Positions 56,243 to 64,000 of a stretch of 64,000 bases of DNA are shown one piece after another. The stretch lies in the NCBI RefSeq assembly GCF_024721975.1, contig NZ_JANQBB010000001.1, positions 248,001-312,000 on the forward strand. The letters are read 5' to 3'. Under the pieces are notes generated by a model. The model was not told the origin of the DNA. It did no database searches and saw only the letters and a list, made by a program, of their open reading frames with translations. The stretch is from Paenibacillus endoradicis (GTDB lineage Bacteria; Bacillota; Bacilli; Paenibacillales; Paenibacillaceae). A program made the position numbers and the translations under genes. The stretch's first letter is position 1. Every line of letters starts with the position of its first letter.

Positions 56243-56316
56243 TAATTATCTCCCCTTCCTAATTAAAAAAATCCAGGTCTGTAAGTGAGTCATATCGAGT
56301 AACTGGATTATAGAAA

Positions 56317-57183
56317 CTATTTTGATGCAAATCGCTTTGCGATCGCCACACATAGTACGACACCGATATTTACTATAAAGATAGGCCAACCAATTAACTC
56401 ATGAAGAACGAGAGCAGAAAGTATTAGACCGAAAAAAGGTTGCAGCAATTGTAACTGCCCGACTGCTGCTATACCTCCCTGGGCAAGACCACGATACCAG
56501 AACACAAAGCCAATGAGCATACTAAATAAAGAGACATAAGCTAAGCTCAAAAGTGAGGAAACACTGATACCCTCCCATGAAACCGGTATGTAATAAAACG
56601 ATAGTAGTAACATAATGGGGAGAGACATAACGAGAGCCCAAGAAATCACCTGCCAGCCCCCCAATCTTCTTGAGAGGATTGCTCCTTCCGCATAACCGTA
56701 ACCACACACAATGATAGAAGCAAGCATTAATACATCACCGATAGTTGAAGAACTACCTACTTGTGTTAAAGCGAATCCTACTACGAGGGAGCTACCTAAA
56801 GCTGACAATATCCAAAAGCTTGGTCGTGGGCGTTCACCGCCTCGCAATACACCGAAAATCGCCGTTGAAAGTGGCAGAAGTCCAATATAGATCATTGCAT
56901 GCGATGATGTGACATACTGAAGCGCCACGGCTGACAGTAATGGGAAACCTACGACGACGCTGAGTGCTACTAACAATAGCGGAACGATATCGCTTCGAAT
57001 AGGTCGTTGTTGCCGGAAGATGAGCAAAAGTATTCCCGCTAACACACCAGCAATTGCGGCACGACATACTGTGAGAAATATTGGATCAAAATCCATTACT
57101 GCCAAGCGGGTTGCAGGTAGCGAACCACTGAAAATGAGTACACCTATGAAACCATTAATCCAGCCGCTTGTCTTGTTGTTCAT
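56317..57183 (-). CDS. EamA/DMT-family drug-metabolite exporter
   Basis: A 288-residue membrane protein with ten predicted helices in two EamA repeats (starting GWINGFIGVLIFSGSLPATRLAV and, near residue 150, a second set). The conserved SLxxP..A..R block is visible near the first helix. It exports amino acids or other small metabolites by family precedent. ATG 57183 follows AGGTGAT; an in-frame ATG at 57225 lacks a site. It is divergent from the MocR-type regulator and shares its control region, so the regulator probably controls it, a frequent arrangement for MocR proteins. Confidence 0.92.
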   Translation of the reverse strand: MNNKTSGWINGFIGVLIFSGSLPATRLAVMDFDPIFLTVCRAAIAGVLAGILLLIFRQQRPIRSDIVPLLLVALSVVVGFPLLSAVALQYVTSSHAMIYIGLLPLSTAIFGVLRGGERPRPSFWILSALGSSLVVGFALTQVGSSSTIGDVLMLASIIVCGYGYAEGAILSRRLGGWQVISWALVMSLPIMLLLSFYYIPVSWEGISVSSLLSLAYVSLFSMLIGFVFWYRGLAQGGIAAVGQLQLLQPFFGLILSALVLHELIGWPIFIVNIGVVLCVAIAKRFASK

Positions 57184-57265
57184 TACAATCACCTCGATAT
57201 TTTTATACAAAACTACAGTCGACACTATGAGATATCAAGGGACGATAATGTTCATTTAATGCATT

Positions 57266-57299
57266 TTTGTATGAATATTTGTATTATAATAGATACAAA
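57266..57299. promoter_or_regulatory. MocR-type operator with direct and inverted repeats around a -10 box
   Basis: TTTGTAT occurs at 57266-57272 and 57278-57284, and its complement ATACAAA at 57293-57299; TATAAT (57285-57290) lies inside the inverted pair. A further ATACAAA is at 57205-57211. Direct-plus-inverted repeat operators in divergent regions are typical of MocR regulators. Confidence 0.6.
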
Positions 57300-57377
57300 G
57301 TGTTATATATATTGAATAATATTCAATCTGTAAGGGTACAGATGTAAGGTGGAATCATTCAAGAGGGAGGAATATTA

Positions 57378-58754
57378 ATGTCTAGTAAAAAGGAAACCAT
57401 TCAGCAAATCATCCATAAGGACATCGTTAATGGTCTCATCAAACCCGGTCAAAAGCTGCCCTCCATTCGTATGCAGAGCCAAAGATTTGGTTGCAGCCTT
57501 AATACAATAATTAGTGTCTATCAAGAGCTTGAAAATCAATATCTTATATATTCACGCCCGAAGAGCGGATATTTTGTTGTAGCTGAAGAAGCACTCTTTC
57601 CTCTGCTGCAAACCAATCGAATCGACTTTGCGACAGCGGCCCCTGATGCTGCGACGATCCCGCATACCGACTTTCGCCAATGCTTGAACAAAGCGATGGA
57701 ATTATTTGAGACGTCCATATACACTTATCCCGATCCTCAAGGCTTACTTTCTCTTCGCCAAGAGATCGTGAAGCTTTTTCAACAACAGCAGGTTTTCCCT
57801 TCAGCAGAGCAAGTTTTTATTTTTTCCGGTGCTCAACAAGCGCTTCATATTCTTGCGGGAATGCCGTTTCCTAACGGGAAAATCAACATTTTGGTAGAAC
57901 AACCAACCTACTGGGGAATGCTTGCTGCAATTGATACTCAAAGACAAACTGTCATAGGCATCGAAAGAACTGCTGAAGGACTTGATTGGGAAGCTTTGGA
58001 GCGACACTTTCAAAGTAATAATATAAAGTTTTTCTATACAATTCCGCGTTTTCATAATCCGCTAGGTACTTCTTATACAGCGCAAGACAAACAGCGACTA
58101 GCAGAACTCGCCAAAGCTAATGATGTTTACATTGTTGAGGATGATTATCTCGCTGATCTGGATACAAATAGTAAGGCAGATCCTATTTACGCTTATAATG
58201 GAGCCAGTCATGTTATATATCTCAGAAGTTTTTCAAAAGTAATGCTACCAGGATTAAGAATTGCTGCAGCGGCAGTACCATCATCGTTTATTCATTTACT
58301 TCAATGGCATAAACATGCGGCTGATCTGAGTACATCAGTACTATCTCAAGGTGTACTTGAGATTTATATGAAGTCTGGGATGTATGCTCATCATGCGAAG
58401 CAAATGAAGTCTATGTACGATCGACGTATCAATCATCTAAAGGAAGTTTCACAGCGATATTTGCCCGAGGAGTGTTTATTTACGACTCAATCTTGTGGAG
58501 GTGTTTTCGCTTCAATTCAGCTCCCAGATTCTATTAATATTGAAGATTTGGTAAAGAGATTGGATAATCGTGGCGTTGATGTCTTTACTACCGATAAAAT
58601 GTTTATTGCATCTTTTCCTAAGCTGAATTTATTGCGTCTAAGCATCATTCGCACGGATGAGCAAGCTATTGAAGAGGGAATCCGCATCATTGCGGAAGAA
58701 GTGGAGAATTCAAGATATACAAATAACTCGCCTAAGTCATTCTTTCGTCTATAA
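57378..58754 (+). CDS. MocR-type regulator (GntR helix-turn-helix fused to aminotransferase fold)
   Basis: A 458-residue MocR/GntR protein. The N-terminal winged helix (~1-68, GQKLPSIRMQSQRFGCSLNTIISVYQELENQYLIYSRPKSGYFV) binds DNA; the rest is a fold-type I aminotransferase domain that normally binds PLP, with the lysine in LRSFSKVMLPGLRIA (~285) and the aspartate in VEDDYLADL (~253). Such proteins sense PLP, an amino acid or GABA-like effector. GAGGGAGG precedes the ATG. The divergent EamA exporter is the most probable target. A terminator follows, after a tiny reading frame. Confidence 0.94.
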   Translation: MSSKKETIQQIIHKDIVNGLIKPGQKLPSIRMQSQRFGCSLNTIISVYQELENQYLIYSRPKSGYFVVAEEALFPLLQTNRIDFATAAPDAATIPHTDFRQCLNKAMELFETSIYTYPDPQGLLSLRQEIVKLFQQQQVFPSAEQVFIFSGAQQALHILAGMPFPNGKINILVEQPTYWGMLAAIDTQRQTVIGIERTAEGLDWEALERHFQSNNIKFFYTIPRFHNPLGTSYTAQDKQRLAELAKANDVYIVEDDYLADLDTNSKADPIYAYNGASHVIYLRSFSKVMLPGLRIAAAAVPSSFIHLLQWHKHAADLSTSVLSQGVLEIYMKSGMYAHHAKQMKSMYDRRINHLKEVSQRYLPEECLFTTQSCGGVFASIQLPDSINIEDLVKRLDNRGVDVFTTDKMFIASFPKLNLLRLSIIRTDEQAIEEGIRIIAEEVENSRYTNNSPKSFFRL

Positions 58755-58776
58755 ATAGAAAAACGGAGGAATAGAT

Positions 58777-58809
58777 ATGTCAAGAGGTATGAGAAAACGG
58801 AGAAATTAA
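58777..58809 (+). CDS. Possible 10-residue mini-ORF with strong ribosome binding site
   Basis: CGGAGGAATAGAT then ATG starts a ten-codon frame, MSRGMRKRRN, directly after the MocR gene and before its terminator. The peptide is strongly basic. The ribosome binding site is better than many in the window, but so short a frame may be chance, a leader peptide or the remains of a longer gene (the frame continues KAKLTG after the TAA). No family is recognised. Confidence 0.3.
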   Translation: MSRGMRKRRN

Positions 58810-58828
58810 AAAGCTAAGCTGACGGGAT

Positions 58829-58862
58829 GACAATTCTAGATTTGTAGAATTGTCTATTTTTT
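58829..58862 (+). terminator. Intrinsic terminator after the MocR gene
   Basis: GACAATTCTA and TAGAATTGTC form a perfect 10-bp stem with a six-base loop, followed by TATTTTTTTG. Confidence 0.88.
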
Positions 58863-59299
58863 TGTGTATCATCTTAACATACTAGAAAAAAATTTTTTAG
58901 ATTATTAACGATGCCAGATAGGGAGTAATTGATACATGGGAAGAATAAATTATTAAGATATGTAGTACTATACAAATTCGTTTTTTACAAAATAGTATTT
59001 TATAGGGAAAATATAGAAAATAATAGATGAATAGAGTATGATGAAGGAAGATTGTTTAGTTTTAATGTCGAAGTTTTGTTGTTCTATGGTCAATTGATCG
59101 AGCTCAAAAGCGTGTAAGTCCAATATTAAATGTATCGCTCATAAATGCCAGAAGATGTATTAATTAAAAAATGCTATGGTCAGAATGATTCATCTCGTTA
59201 TTGCTAGGAAGAGTTCAGTGACCTAATACAGGAAATATTCAGTACAAACATTCTATTAATTTAATGATGTATAATCATGAAACAAAAGCTAAGACAACG
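58863..59299. other. Intergenic stretch without a gene
   Basis: Over 400 AT-rich bases without a supported reading frame, tRNA-like fold or repeat that I can see. It separates the MocR region from the DJ-1/sugar-acid region. Confidence 0.5.
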
Positions 59300-59342
59300 A
59301 ATGACCCAGCCTAAGATAACATTAATCTAAGGCTGGGTCATT
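59300..59342. terminator. Long hairpin upstream of the DJ-1/PfpI gene
   Basis: AATGACCCAGCCTAAGAT pairs with ATCTAAGGCTGGGTCATT with one mismatch around a seven-base loop. T residues follow only briefly (TTTG). It has no nearby upstream gene, so it may be a relic terminator or a 5' regulatory hairpin. Confidence 0.45.
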
Positions 59343-59400
59343 TGTGTATACAAAAACGTAAGATGAATCAGCAGTAACTATAAATGAGAGGGTGGATACA

Positions 59401-59982
59401 ATGAAGATCGCTTTAGTATTATTCGATGGAGTTACATTTCTTGATTATGTGGGATTTTATGATGTTATTTATCGGCTAAATTTCTTTGACAAAACAAAAG
59501 GTACAACTTGGGATATATGTGGATTAACTGATGAACTGACAGATGAACTTGGAATGAGAGTCAGAGTAAATGTTATTAAACCTAATATATCTGAATATGA
59601 TCTTGTCTTCATTCCTAGAGGTATGGGTACGAGAAAGCTTAAAGAAGATCCTGAATTTATGACATGGATACGCACCAGTGAATCTGTTTCTAATAAAATT
59701 TCAGTCTGTACAGGCTCTCTTATATTGGGATCCGCTGGTTTCTTAAAGGACAAGAAAGCAACAACTCATCCTAATGCATACGAGTTATTAGAACCTTACT
59801 GTAAGGAAGTAATTAATACCCGAATAGTCAAGGATGGGAATGTAATAACTGCAGGAGGAGTAACGACATCTATCGATTTGGGCATATATTTAATCGAGCT
59901 ATTCGTAGGGAAAGAGGAGGCTGAAATAGTGAAAAAACAAATTGATTATCCCTATGAAGCAGTAGGAATTGTAGAAGTCTGA
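59401..59982 (+). CDS. DJ-1/PfpI-family protein
   Basis: A 193-residue class I glutamine-amidotransferase-like protein of the DJ-1/PfpI group. The nucleophile-elbow cysteine is in KISVCTGSLILGSAGFL (~Cys99), with histidine in ATTHPNAYELL (~Helps the usual Cys-His pair) and an early glycine-rich strand MKIALVLFDGVTFLDYVGFYDVI. Members include isonitrile-hydratase-like enzymes, chaperone/deglycase-type proteins and AraC partners; no specific role is visible. ATG 59401 lies after GAGAGGGTGG, preferred over the GTG inside that site. A TTTGTGTATACAAA motif lies upstream. Confidence 0.88.
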   Translation: MKIALVLFDGVTFLDYVGFYDVIYRLNFFDKTKGTTWDICGLTDELTDELGMRVRVNVIKPNISEYDLVFIPRGMGTRKLKEDPEFMTWIRTSESVSNKISVCTGSLILGSAGFLKDKKATTHPNAYELLEPYCKEVINTRIVKDGNVITAGGVTTSIDLGIYLIELFVGKEEAEIVKKQIDYPYEAVGIVEV

Positions 59983-60071
59983 ATTGAATCGTAGATGCAT
60001 TGAATAGTTGCGAATTAAAATGCTGAGCAATGGAATGGCACGACCAAATCGAGATAAAGGGTGAATGAGTG

Positions 60072-60905
60072 ATGAGAGTAGATGCGCATCAACATTTCTG
60101 GAATTTAGAAAAAGTAGAATATCCTTGGTTAATTCCAGCACATGGCTCAATTTATCGTACAATCGAGGCTAACGAGCTAGAGCCTCTGCTACAAACAAAT
60201 GGGATCGACAAAACCGTCATTATCCAAGCGATGGATTCATATGAAGATACTGACTATATGCTCGAAACAGCTGAACAATTTAGTTGGATTGCAGGTGTAG
60301 TGGGCTGGGTTCCATTGAATAAACCTGAGGAAGCAGCTAAGAAGCTTGAGTTATACAGCAAAAATCCTCGTTTTAAAGGTGTTCGTCATTTAATACATGA
60401 TGAACCGGATCCCAACTGGCTTGTTCAGGATAATGTCATTCAAGGCCTTAAAATTCTGGCTTCATATGGACTAACTTTTGATGTCGTAGCAGAATTGCCA
60501 GAGCATTTACAGCATGTCACTACGTTAGCCGAAAAAATTCCCAATTTAAAAATAGTGATCGATCATCTTGCAAAGCCACCGATAAAAGATCAACAAATGG
60601 AGCCTTGGTCCAGCTTGATGAAGGATGCGGCAGAGTACCCCAACGTTTATGCCAAATTATCTGGACTCAACACCGCTGCCCATTGGGAAAATTGGTCTGC
60701 TGCGGATATTAAACCTTATATCGATTTTGCTTTTAATAATTTTGGAGCAGAAAGACTTTTATTTGGTAGCGATTGGCCTGTAGCTAATTTGGCAGGCGAT
60801 TACACTAAGATTTGGGTGGAAACGAACAAAGCACTTGAAGGACGTTCACAAGTTGAAATTGATGCTGTTTTAGGTGGAACTGCTATTAAATTTTACGGGT
60901 TATAA
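60072..60905 (+). CDS. Amidohydrolase-family sugar-acid lactonase (L-fuconolactonase/L-rhamnonolactonase-like)
   Basis: A 277-residue amidohydrolase-2 TIM barrel. Metal- and substrate-binding blocks are VDAHQHFWN (5-10), FKGVRHLIHDEPD (~107-118), VIDHLAKPPI (~170) and LFGSDWPVANLAG (~235). The opening and closing blocks match L-fucono- and L-rhamnono-lactonases, which open the lactone after sugar oxidation. The downstream SDR, FAH hydrolase and UxaA-type dehydratase complete such a pathway. ATG 60072 is chosen, with AGGGTGA seven bases upstream. It is cytoplasmic. Dicarboxylate-lactone or pyrone hydrolases are alternative activities of this family. Confidence 0.88.
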   Translation: MRVDAHQHFWNLEKVEYPWLIPAHGSIYRTIEANELEPLLQTNGIDKTVIIQAMDSYEDTDYMLETAEQFSWIAGVVGWVPLNKPEEAAKKLELYSKNPRFKGVRHLIHDEPDPNWLVQDNVIQGLKILASYGLTFDVVAELPEHLQHVTTLAEKIPNLKIVIDHLAKPPIKDQQMEPWSSLMKDAAEYPNVYAKLSGLNTAAHWENWSAADIKPYIDFAFNNFGAERLLFGSDWPVANLAGDYTKIWVETNKALEGRSQVEIDAVLGGTAIKFYGL

Positions 60906-60953
60906 AAGGTGAAAATTTCAATTGCTAAATATACCATAAATTAGTAAAATTGA

Positions 60954-60965
60954 TTTGTATACAAA
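60954..60965. promoter_or_regulatory. Palindrome upstream of the IclR-type gene
   Basis: TTTGTATACAAA is a perfect 12-base palindrome 35 bases before the IclR-type start. A near copy, TTTGTGTATACAAA, occurs at 59341-59354 upstream of the DJ-1 gene. It is a candidate operator for the IclR regulator. Confidence 0.4.
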
Positions 60966-60999
60966 ACTTGGTTTTCTATAATATTCAAAGGGTGGTTAT

Positions 61000-61746
61000 G
61001 TGGACAAAAAATATTGGGTACCTGCGTTGGAGAAAGCAGATGGGGTTTTAAGGCTTATTTCAGAAGAACCCTATAAGCATCGATTAATTGATTTGGTCAA
61101 TCAACTAGGCATCCATAAGAGCTCTATGTATTCCCTTTTACATACTTTGGAAGCGCTTAAATGGATTGATAGAGATGCTAATGATACGTATGCCATCGGT
61201 TCCGCTACGGGGAGATGGGGTGATTCTTACTCGCAAGGTCAAGATATTATCGCCTCGTTCCATCGAGAAGCAAGTATCACGAGAGATCGTCTTCAAGAGA
61301 CAATTCAGTTGGCAAAACTAGAAGGTAATGAAGTGCTATATCTAGCTAAAGAGGAAGCGCCTACTATGGTCAGGCTAGCTTCTGGACCAGGAATGAAGTT
61401 CCCTGCCCATGTAACTGCACTCGGAAAAGTATTGTTGTCGTTTGTAGATGAGTCGGAGCTAGATTTATTGTATCCTAGTCAACAATTAATAAGTCTCACA
61501 GAGTATTCATTAAAAACAAAGGTGGATTTGGTTAAGCAGCTCCGAATCATTCGTGATGAAGGAATTGCCTTCGATAGGCAGGAAGTCATCGTCGGATTCA
61601 GCTGTGTTTCAGCACCGATTCTATCTCAATCAGGTGAAGCTATCGCAGCAGTGAGCTGTTCCATGCCACAGTATATCTGGGAGCGTAAAAAGGATGTTGC
61701 GAAAACCGAGATTAGTCAATTGGCTGGTCGCTTATCCCAATTTTAG
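61000..61746 (+). CDS. IclR-family transcriptional regulator
   Basis: A 248-residue IclR regulator: winged helix (~8-70, RLIDLVNQLGIHKSSMYSLLHTLEALKWI) and effector-binding domain (~85-245, GPGMKFPAHVTALGKVLLSF; RDEGIAFDRQEVIVGFSCVSAPI). Such proteins bind sugar acids or aromatic acids and regulate adjacent catabolic genes. GTG 61000 is the start, with AAAGGGTGG about five bases upstream. It lies inside the lactonase-dehydrogenase-hydrolase-dehydratase set, pointing to control by a pathway intermediate. A 12-base palindrome in front may be its operator. Confidence 0.94.
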   Translation: MDKKYWVPALEKADGVLRLISEEPYKHRLIDLVNQLGIHKSSMYSLLHTLEALKWIDRDANDTYAIGSATGRWGDSYSQGQDIIASFHREASITRDRLQETIQLAKLEGNEVLYLAKEEAPTMVRLASGPGMKFPAHVTALGKVLLSFVDESELDLLYPSQQLISLTEYSLKTKVDLVKQLRIIRDEGIAFDRQEVIVGFSCVSAPILSQSGEAIAAVSCSMPQYIWERKKDVAKTEISQLAGRLSQF

Positions 61747-61825
61747 TTTATTCTTACGATGCTACTTTTCATCAGATGAGAAGTACATCGAGATGCCAAT
61801 GTAAAGTTTTAGGAGGCAATTATCA

Positions 61826-62599
61826 ATGAGATTAATCAATAAAGTTATTCTGATTACTGGATCGGGTTCTGGTATAGGCAGAAGCACAGCATTGTTATTC
61901 GCTCGTGAAGGCGCCACTGTCATTGTGAATGATCTGGATGAAGCTAAAGGAATTGAGACGTTAAAGTATATTCAGGATGCTGGTGGAATGGGTCACTTTA
62001 TCCATGCAGACGTGACAAATCCTGAATCTGTGATGCTGATGATCGATCAAATTATTAAAAAATACGGTCAAATTGATGTGCTCTTTAACAATGCGGGAAT
62101 TAGTGGTGTTGGAGCTTTACATGAAATTGAGCCTGATACATGGGATCGAGTTATTCAGGTCAACATCCGCGGTGTATACTTGTCTTCCAAATATGTGCTT
62201 CCACATATGATGAAACGCAAATCTGGTAACATCATCAACATGTCCTCCTGCGTTGCAGAAATTGGACTCGCTAGAAGGGCCTCTTATTCAGCGACGAAAG
62301 GAGCGGTATTGGCGCTGACGAAGTCCATGCAAGTGGATTACGCATCATACAATATCCGCGTAAATGCCATTTTACCCGGTACAATCCTAACGCCGTTCGT
62401 TGAGAATTATTTAGTCAGCTCCTATGATGATCGAGAATCTGCTATGGCATCAATCAAGAAACGCCAACTCAGTGAGGAGCTTGGAACACCAGAGGATGTT
62501 GCTCAGGCTGCTTTATTCCTTGCTTCAGATGAATCGAAATTTATGATGGGTTCACCTCTTTATATCGATGGAGGCGCTACTTTCGGAAAAAATGCATAA
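61826..62599 (+). CDS. Short-chain dehydrogenase, probable sugar/sugar-acid dehydrogenase
   Basis: A 257-residue classical SDR. Glycine motif TGSGSGIG (11-18), Asp36 after the second strand (prefers NAD), NNAG (88-91), and catalytic Ser141, Tyr154, Lys158 (YSATK). In oxidative L-fucose/L-rhamnose pathways SDRs oxidise either the free sugar or the 2-keto-3-deoxy acid; the FAH gene next door requires the second of these steps, so a 2-keto-3-deoxy-L-fuconate 4-dehydrogenase role is the leading guess, with L-fucose dehydrogenase as alternative. AGGAGG precedes the ATG. Confidence 0.92.
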   Translation: MRLINKVILITGSGSGIGRSTALLFAREGATVIVNDLDEAKGIETLKYIQDAGGMGHFIHADVTNPESVMLMIDQIIKKYGQIDVLFNNAGISGVGALHEIEPDTWDRVIQVNIRGVYLSSKYVLPHMMKRKSGNIINMSSCVAEIGLARRASYSATKGAVLALTKSMQVDYASYNIRVNAILPGTILTPFVENYLVSSYDDRESAMASIKKRQLSEELGTPEDVAQAALFLASDESKFMMGSPLYIDGGATFGKNA

Positions 62600-62632
62600 A
62601 AACAGTAAATGACAGAGGAGAGGAATGTTACT

Positions 62633-63544
62633 ATGAAATTATTAACATTTATTAACAATGGAGACTACCAATTAGGAGTCGTAACTGATCAAGGAGTTCT
62701 GGATGTTGCAAGTGCAGTAAGAGATTTACCTATGCTTAGTGGAGAATCCATACCGCTAACGGTTCACGAAGTGATCGACGGTGGTGATGCGGCAGTTGAG
62801 AAGCTCGATCAATTCACATCACAAGTACTGGAGATGGTTAGCGACGATAGTTCATATTTGCTTGATGAAGTAAAGCTGACGCTTGGTCCATGTGTAACCC
62901 ATCCGAATAAGATCATTTGCGTTGGTCTTAACTATCGCAAACATGCGGAGGAAACGAATGCCGCTATTCCTCAATACCCGATTCTTTTCAATAAGTTTAA
63001 CAATACGTTAACGGGGCATGGCGACGATATTCCACTACCTAAAGTGACGACGAAAGTCGATTATGAAGCTGAACTCGTCATCGTTATCGGAAAAACTGCA
63101 AAGTATGTTGCGAAAGAGGATGCGCTTAGCCATGTGTTTGGTTATTGCAACGTGAACGATTTGTCTGCCCGAGACTTACAGATGAGGACGCAGCAATGGC
63201 TTTTAGGAAAGTCATGTGATAAATTTTCGCCACTTGGACCCTATCTAGTTACTGCGGATGAAATCGGAAACCCGAATGATCTGGATGTTAAATGCCTCGT
63301 CAACGGAGCAGTTCGACAGCATTCCAATACATCGGATATGATCTTCTATTGTGATGAAATCGTAAGCTATATCTCGCAACATATGACGCTTGTACCTGGA
63401 GACATTATTTTAACTGGAACACCAGAAGGAGTCGTTCTCGGTTATCCGGAAGATAAGCAGGTTTATCTAAAGGATGGAGACATCGTTACGATCGAGATTG
63501 AGAAACTTGGCAAGCTGACGAATCGAATGGTTACCGAAAACTGA
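62633..63544 (+). CDS. FAH-family hydrolase, probable 2,4-diketo-3-deoxy-sugar-acid hydrolase
   Basis: A 303-residue fumarylacetoacetate-hydrolase-fold enzyme. Conserved blocks: CVGLNYRKHAEETN (~103-116), DYEAELVIVIGK with metal-binding glutamates (~143-154), CNVNDLSARDLQ (~175-186) and GDIILTGTPEGVVLG (~263-277). In the non-phosphorylating L-fucose or L-rhamnose routes such enzymes split the 2,4-diketo acid into pyruvate and lactate or a related pair. ATG 62633 follows GAGGAGAGG; the in-frame ATG at 62609 lies before that site. It follows the SDR gene by 33 bases, so the two are co-transcribed. Confidence 0.9.
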   Translation: MKLLTFINNGDYQLGVVTDQGVLDVASAVRDLPMLSGESIPLTVHEVIDGGDAAVEKLDQFTSQVLEMVSDDSSYLLDEVKLTLGPCVTHPNKIICVGLNYRKHAEETNAAIPQYPILFNKFNNTLTGHGDDIPLPKVTTKVDYEAELVIVIGKTAKYVAKEDALSHVFGYCNVNDLSARDLQMRTQQWLLGKSCDKFSPLGPYLVTADEIGNPNDLDVKCLVNGAVRQHSNTSDMIFYCDEIVSYISQHMTLVPGDIILTGTPEGVVLGYPEDKQVYLKDGDIVTIEIEKLGKLTNRMVTEN

Positions 63545-63589
63545 ATTATTGTCGAATTTTAAAGATTGAGAGACGAAAGGAAGATGAAT

Positions 63590-63955
63590 ATGGATGTAGC
63601 GAAGAAGGGTGGCAGAGCTATTATATTACATGCCAAAGATAATGCGGCAACGGCTCTTGAACTTTTCAGCAAAGATTCTATTTTTCATATATCCGAAACT
63701 GATGCGATTATATTGCAAGATAATATAGAATTTGGACATAAATTTGCCTTAGCCTTCATCCCAAGAGGACAGAAAGTATACAAATATGGAGTACCAATCG
63801 GTATAGCGACATTAGATATTCATGTTGGTGAACACATCCATTTACACAATTTAATGAGCATGCAATATTTAACAGATCAATCGGTGGATCAAATTTCGGA
63901 GGGGATGGAGAATGAAGGGATACAAGAGAGCGGATGGAAGAATCGGAATACGTAA
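63590..63955 (+). CDS. UxaA-type dehydratase small subunit (SAF domain)
   Basis: A 121-residue protein made of one SAF domain (GGRAIILHAKDNAATAL; FGHKFALAFIPRGQKVYKYGVPIGIATLDIHVGEHIHLHNL), equal to the N-terminal part of altronate/galactarate dehydratases. It should pair with the large-subunit gene that begins inside its 3' end. As part of this gene set it probably dehydrates L-fuconate or a similar sugar acid (inference); sulfolactate lyase subunits have the same split. ATG 63590 is eight bases after AAAGGA; ATG 63584 is too close. Confidence 0.88.
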   Translation: MDVAKKGGRAIILHAKDNAATALELFSKDSIFHISETDAIILQDNIEFGHKFALAFIPRGQKVYKYGVPIGIATLDIHVGEHIHLHNLMSMQYLTDQSVDQISEGMENEGIQESGWKNRNT

Positions 63956-64000
63956 TCATGTAGCAGTCATCTATACCGTTGAATGTGCACATCACGTTTC
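63912..64000 (+). CDS. UxaA-type dehydratase large subunit (5' part only)
   Basis: ATG 63912, preceded by GGAGGGGATGGAG, opens a frame that runs off the window. Its first residues, MKGYKRADGRIGIRNH and then VAVIYTVECAHHV, are the unmistakable start of the UxaA C-terminal catalytic domain (GYxRxDGRxGxRN). It overlaps the SAF-subunit gene by 44 bases, suggesting coupled translation of the two subunits. The catalytic part lies outside the window. Confidence 0.85.
   Translation, partial: MKGYKRADGRIGIRNHVAVIYTVECAHHV

Noticed and set aside
1..64000. CRISPR arrays, tRNA/rRNA genes, riboswitches, phage or insertion-sequence genes
   Set aside because: Looked for by eye on both strands; no regularly spaced repeats, cloverleaf-like genes, conserved riboswitch cores or transposase/integrase motifs were found. 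The only mobile-looking parts are the non-coding repeats near 29.2-29.5 and 33.3-33.5 kb.

Overview
The window looks like a chromosomal segment from an AT-rich member of the Bacillota, most likely Paenibacillaceae (Paenibacillus or a near relative). The reasons are strong AGGAGG-type ribosome binding sites with frequent TTG/GTG starts, YesM/YesN-type two-component pairs beside LplA-like lipoproteins, and DUF5696/YIP1 genes beside sugar permeases. No rRNA, tRNA, CRISPR array, integrase or transposase gene is visible. The dominant theme is uptake and breakdown of a heavily decorated plant xylan.

Region by region: 1-3 kb holds unrelated small genes (GNAT acetyltransferase, APH-fold kinase, GNAT-C-type acyltransferase). 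3.2-9.4 kb holds an AraC regulator, a GH27 alpha-galactosidase with a small Cys-rich protein, a GH95 enzyme and a CE1-type feruloyl esterase. 10.3-17.4 kb is a sugar ABC importer (lipoprotein and two permeases) with its own YesM-type kinase and YesN-type regulator. 17.5-22.3 kb is a divergent pair: an SGNH esterase and a GH115 alpha-glucuronidase. 22.7-29.1 kb has a DUF3237 protein and a second sensory set (YesN, lipoprotein, YesM) that has no permeases. 29.5-33.2 kb is a giant secreted protein with two GH43 domains, bracketed by MITE-like repeats. 33.7-46.5 kb is a nine-gene run: two solute-binding proteins, two permease pairs, an NHL/TPR membrane protein, a YIP1-like protein and a DUF5696 lipoprotein. 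46.6-52.3 kb is the xylanase core: membrane-anchored GH10, GH43, intracellular GH10, GH43. 52.3-54.5 kb has a degenerate-receiver regulator and a broken GH5 gene. 54.6-58.8 kb holds general genes (MBL-fold, PhzF, EamA exporter, MocR regulator). 59.4-64 kb has a DJ-1/PfpI protein followed by an oxidative deoxy-sugar pathway (lactonase, IclR regulator, SDR, FAH hydrolase, split UxaA-type dehydratase) that runs off the window.

How it may work together (inference): surface-anchored GH10 and the double-GH43 protein cut and trim arabinoxylan outside the cell. Oligosaccharides enter through one or more importers that borrow an ATPase encoded elsewhere. Cytoplasmic GH115, GH95, GH27, feruloyl and SGNH esterases, GH10 and GH43 enzymes finish the job. 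Three YesM/YesN-like regulators and cre-like CcpA sites upstream of three units suggest substrate induction combined with carbon catabolite repression. The terminal pathway could use L-fucose or L-galactose released by GH95. The least understood part is the 33.7-46.5 kb transporter/accessory cluster, in which the DUF5696 lipoprotein has the overall look of an uncharacterised glycosidase.
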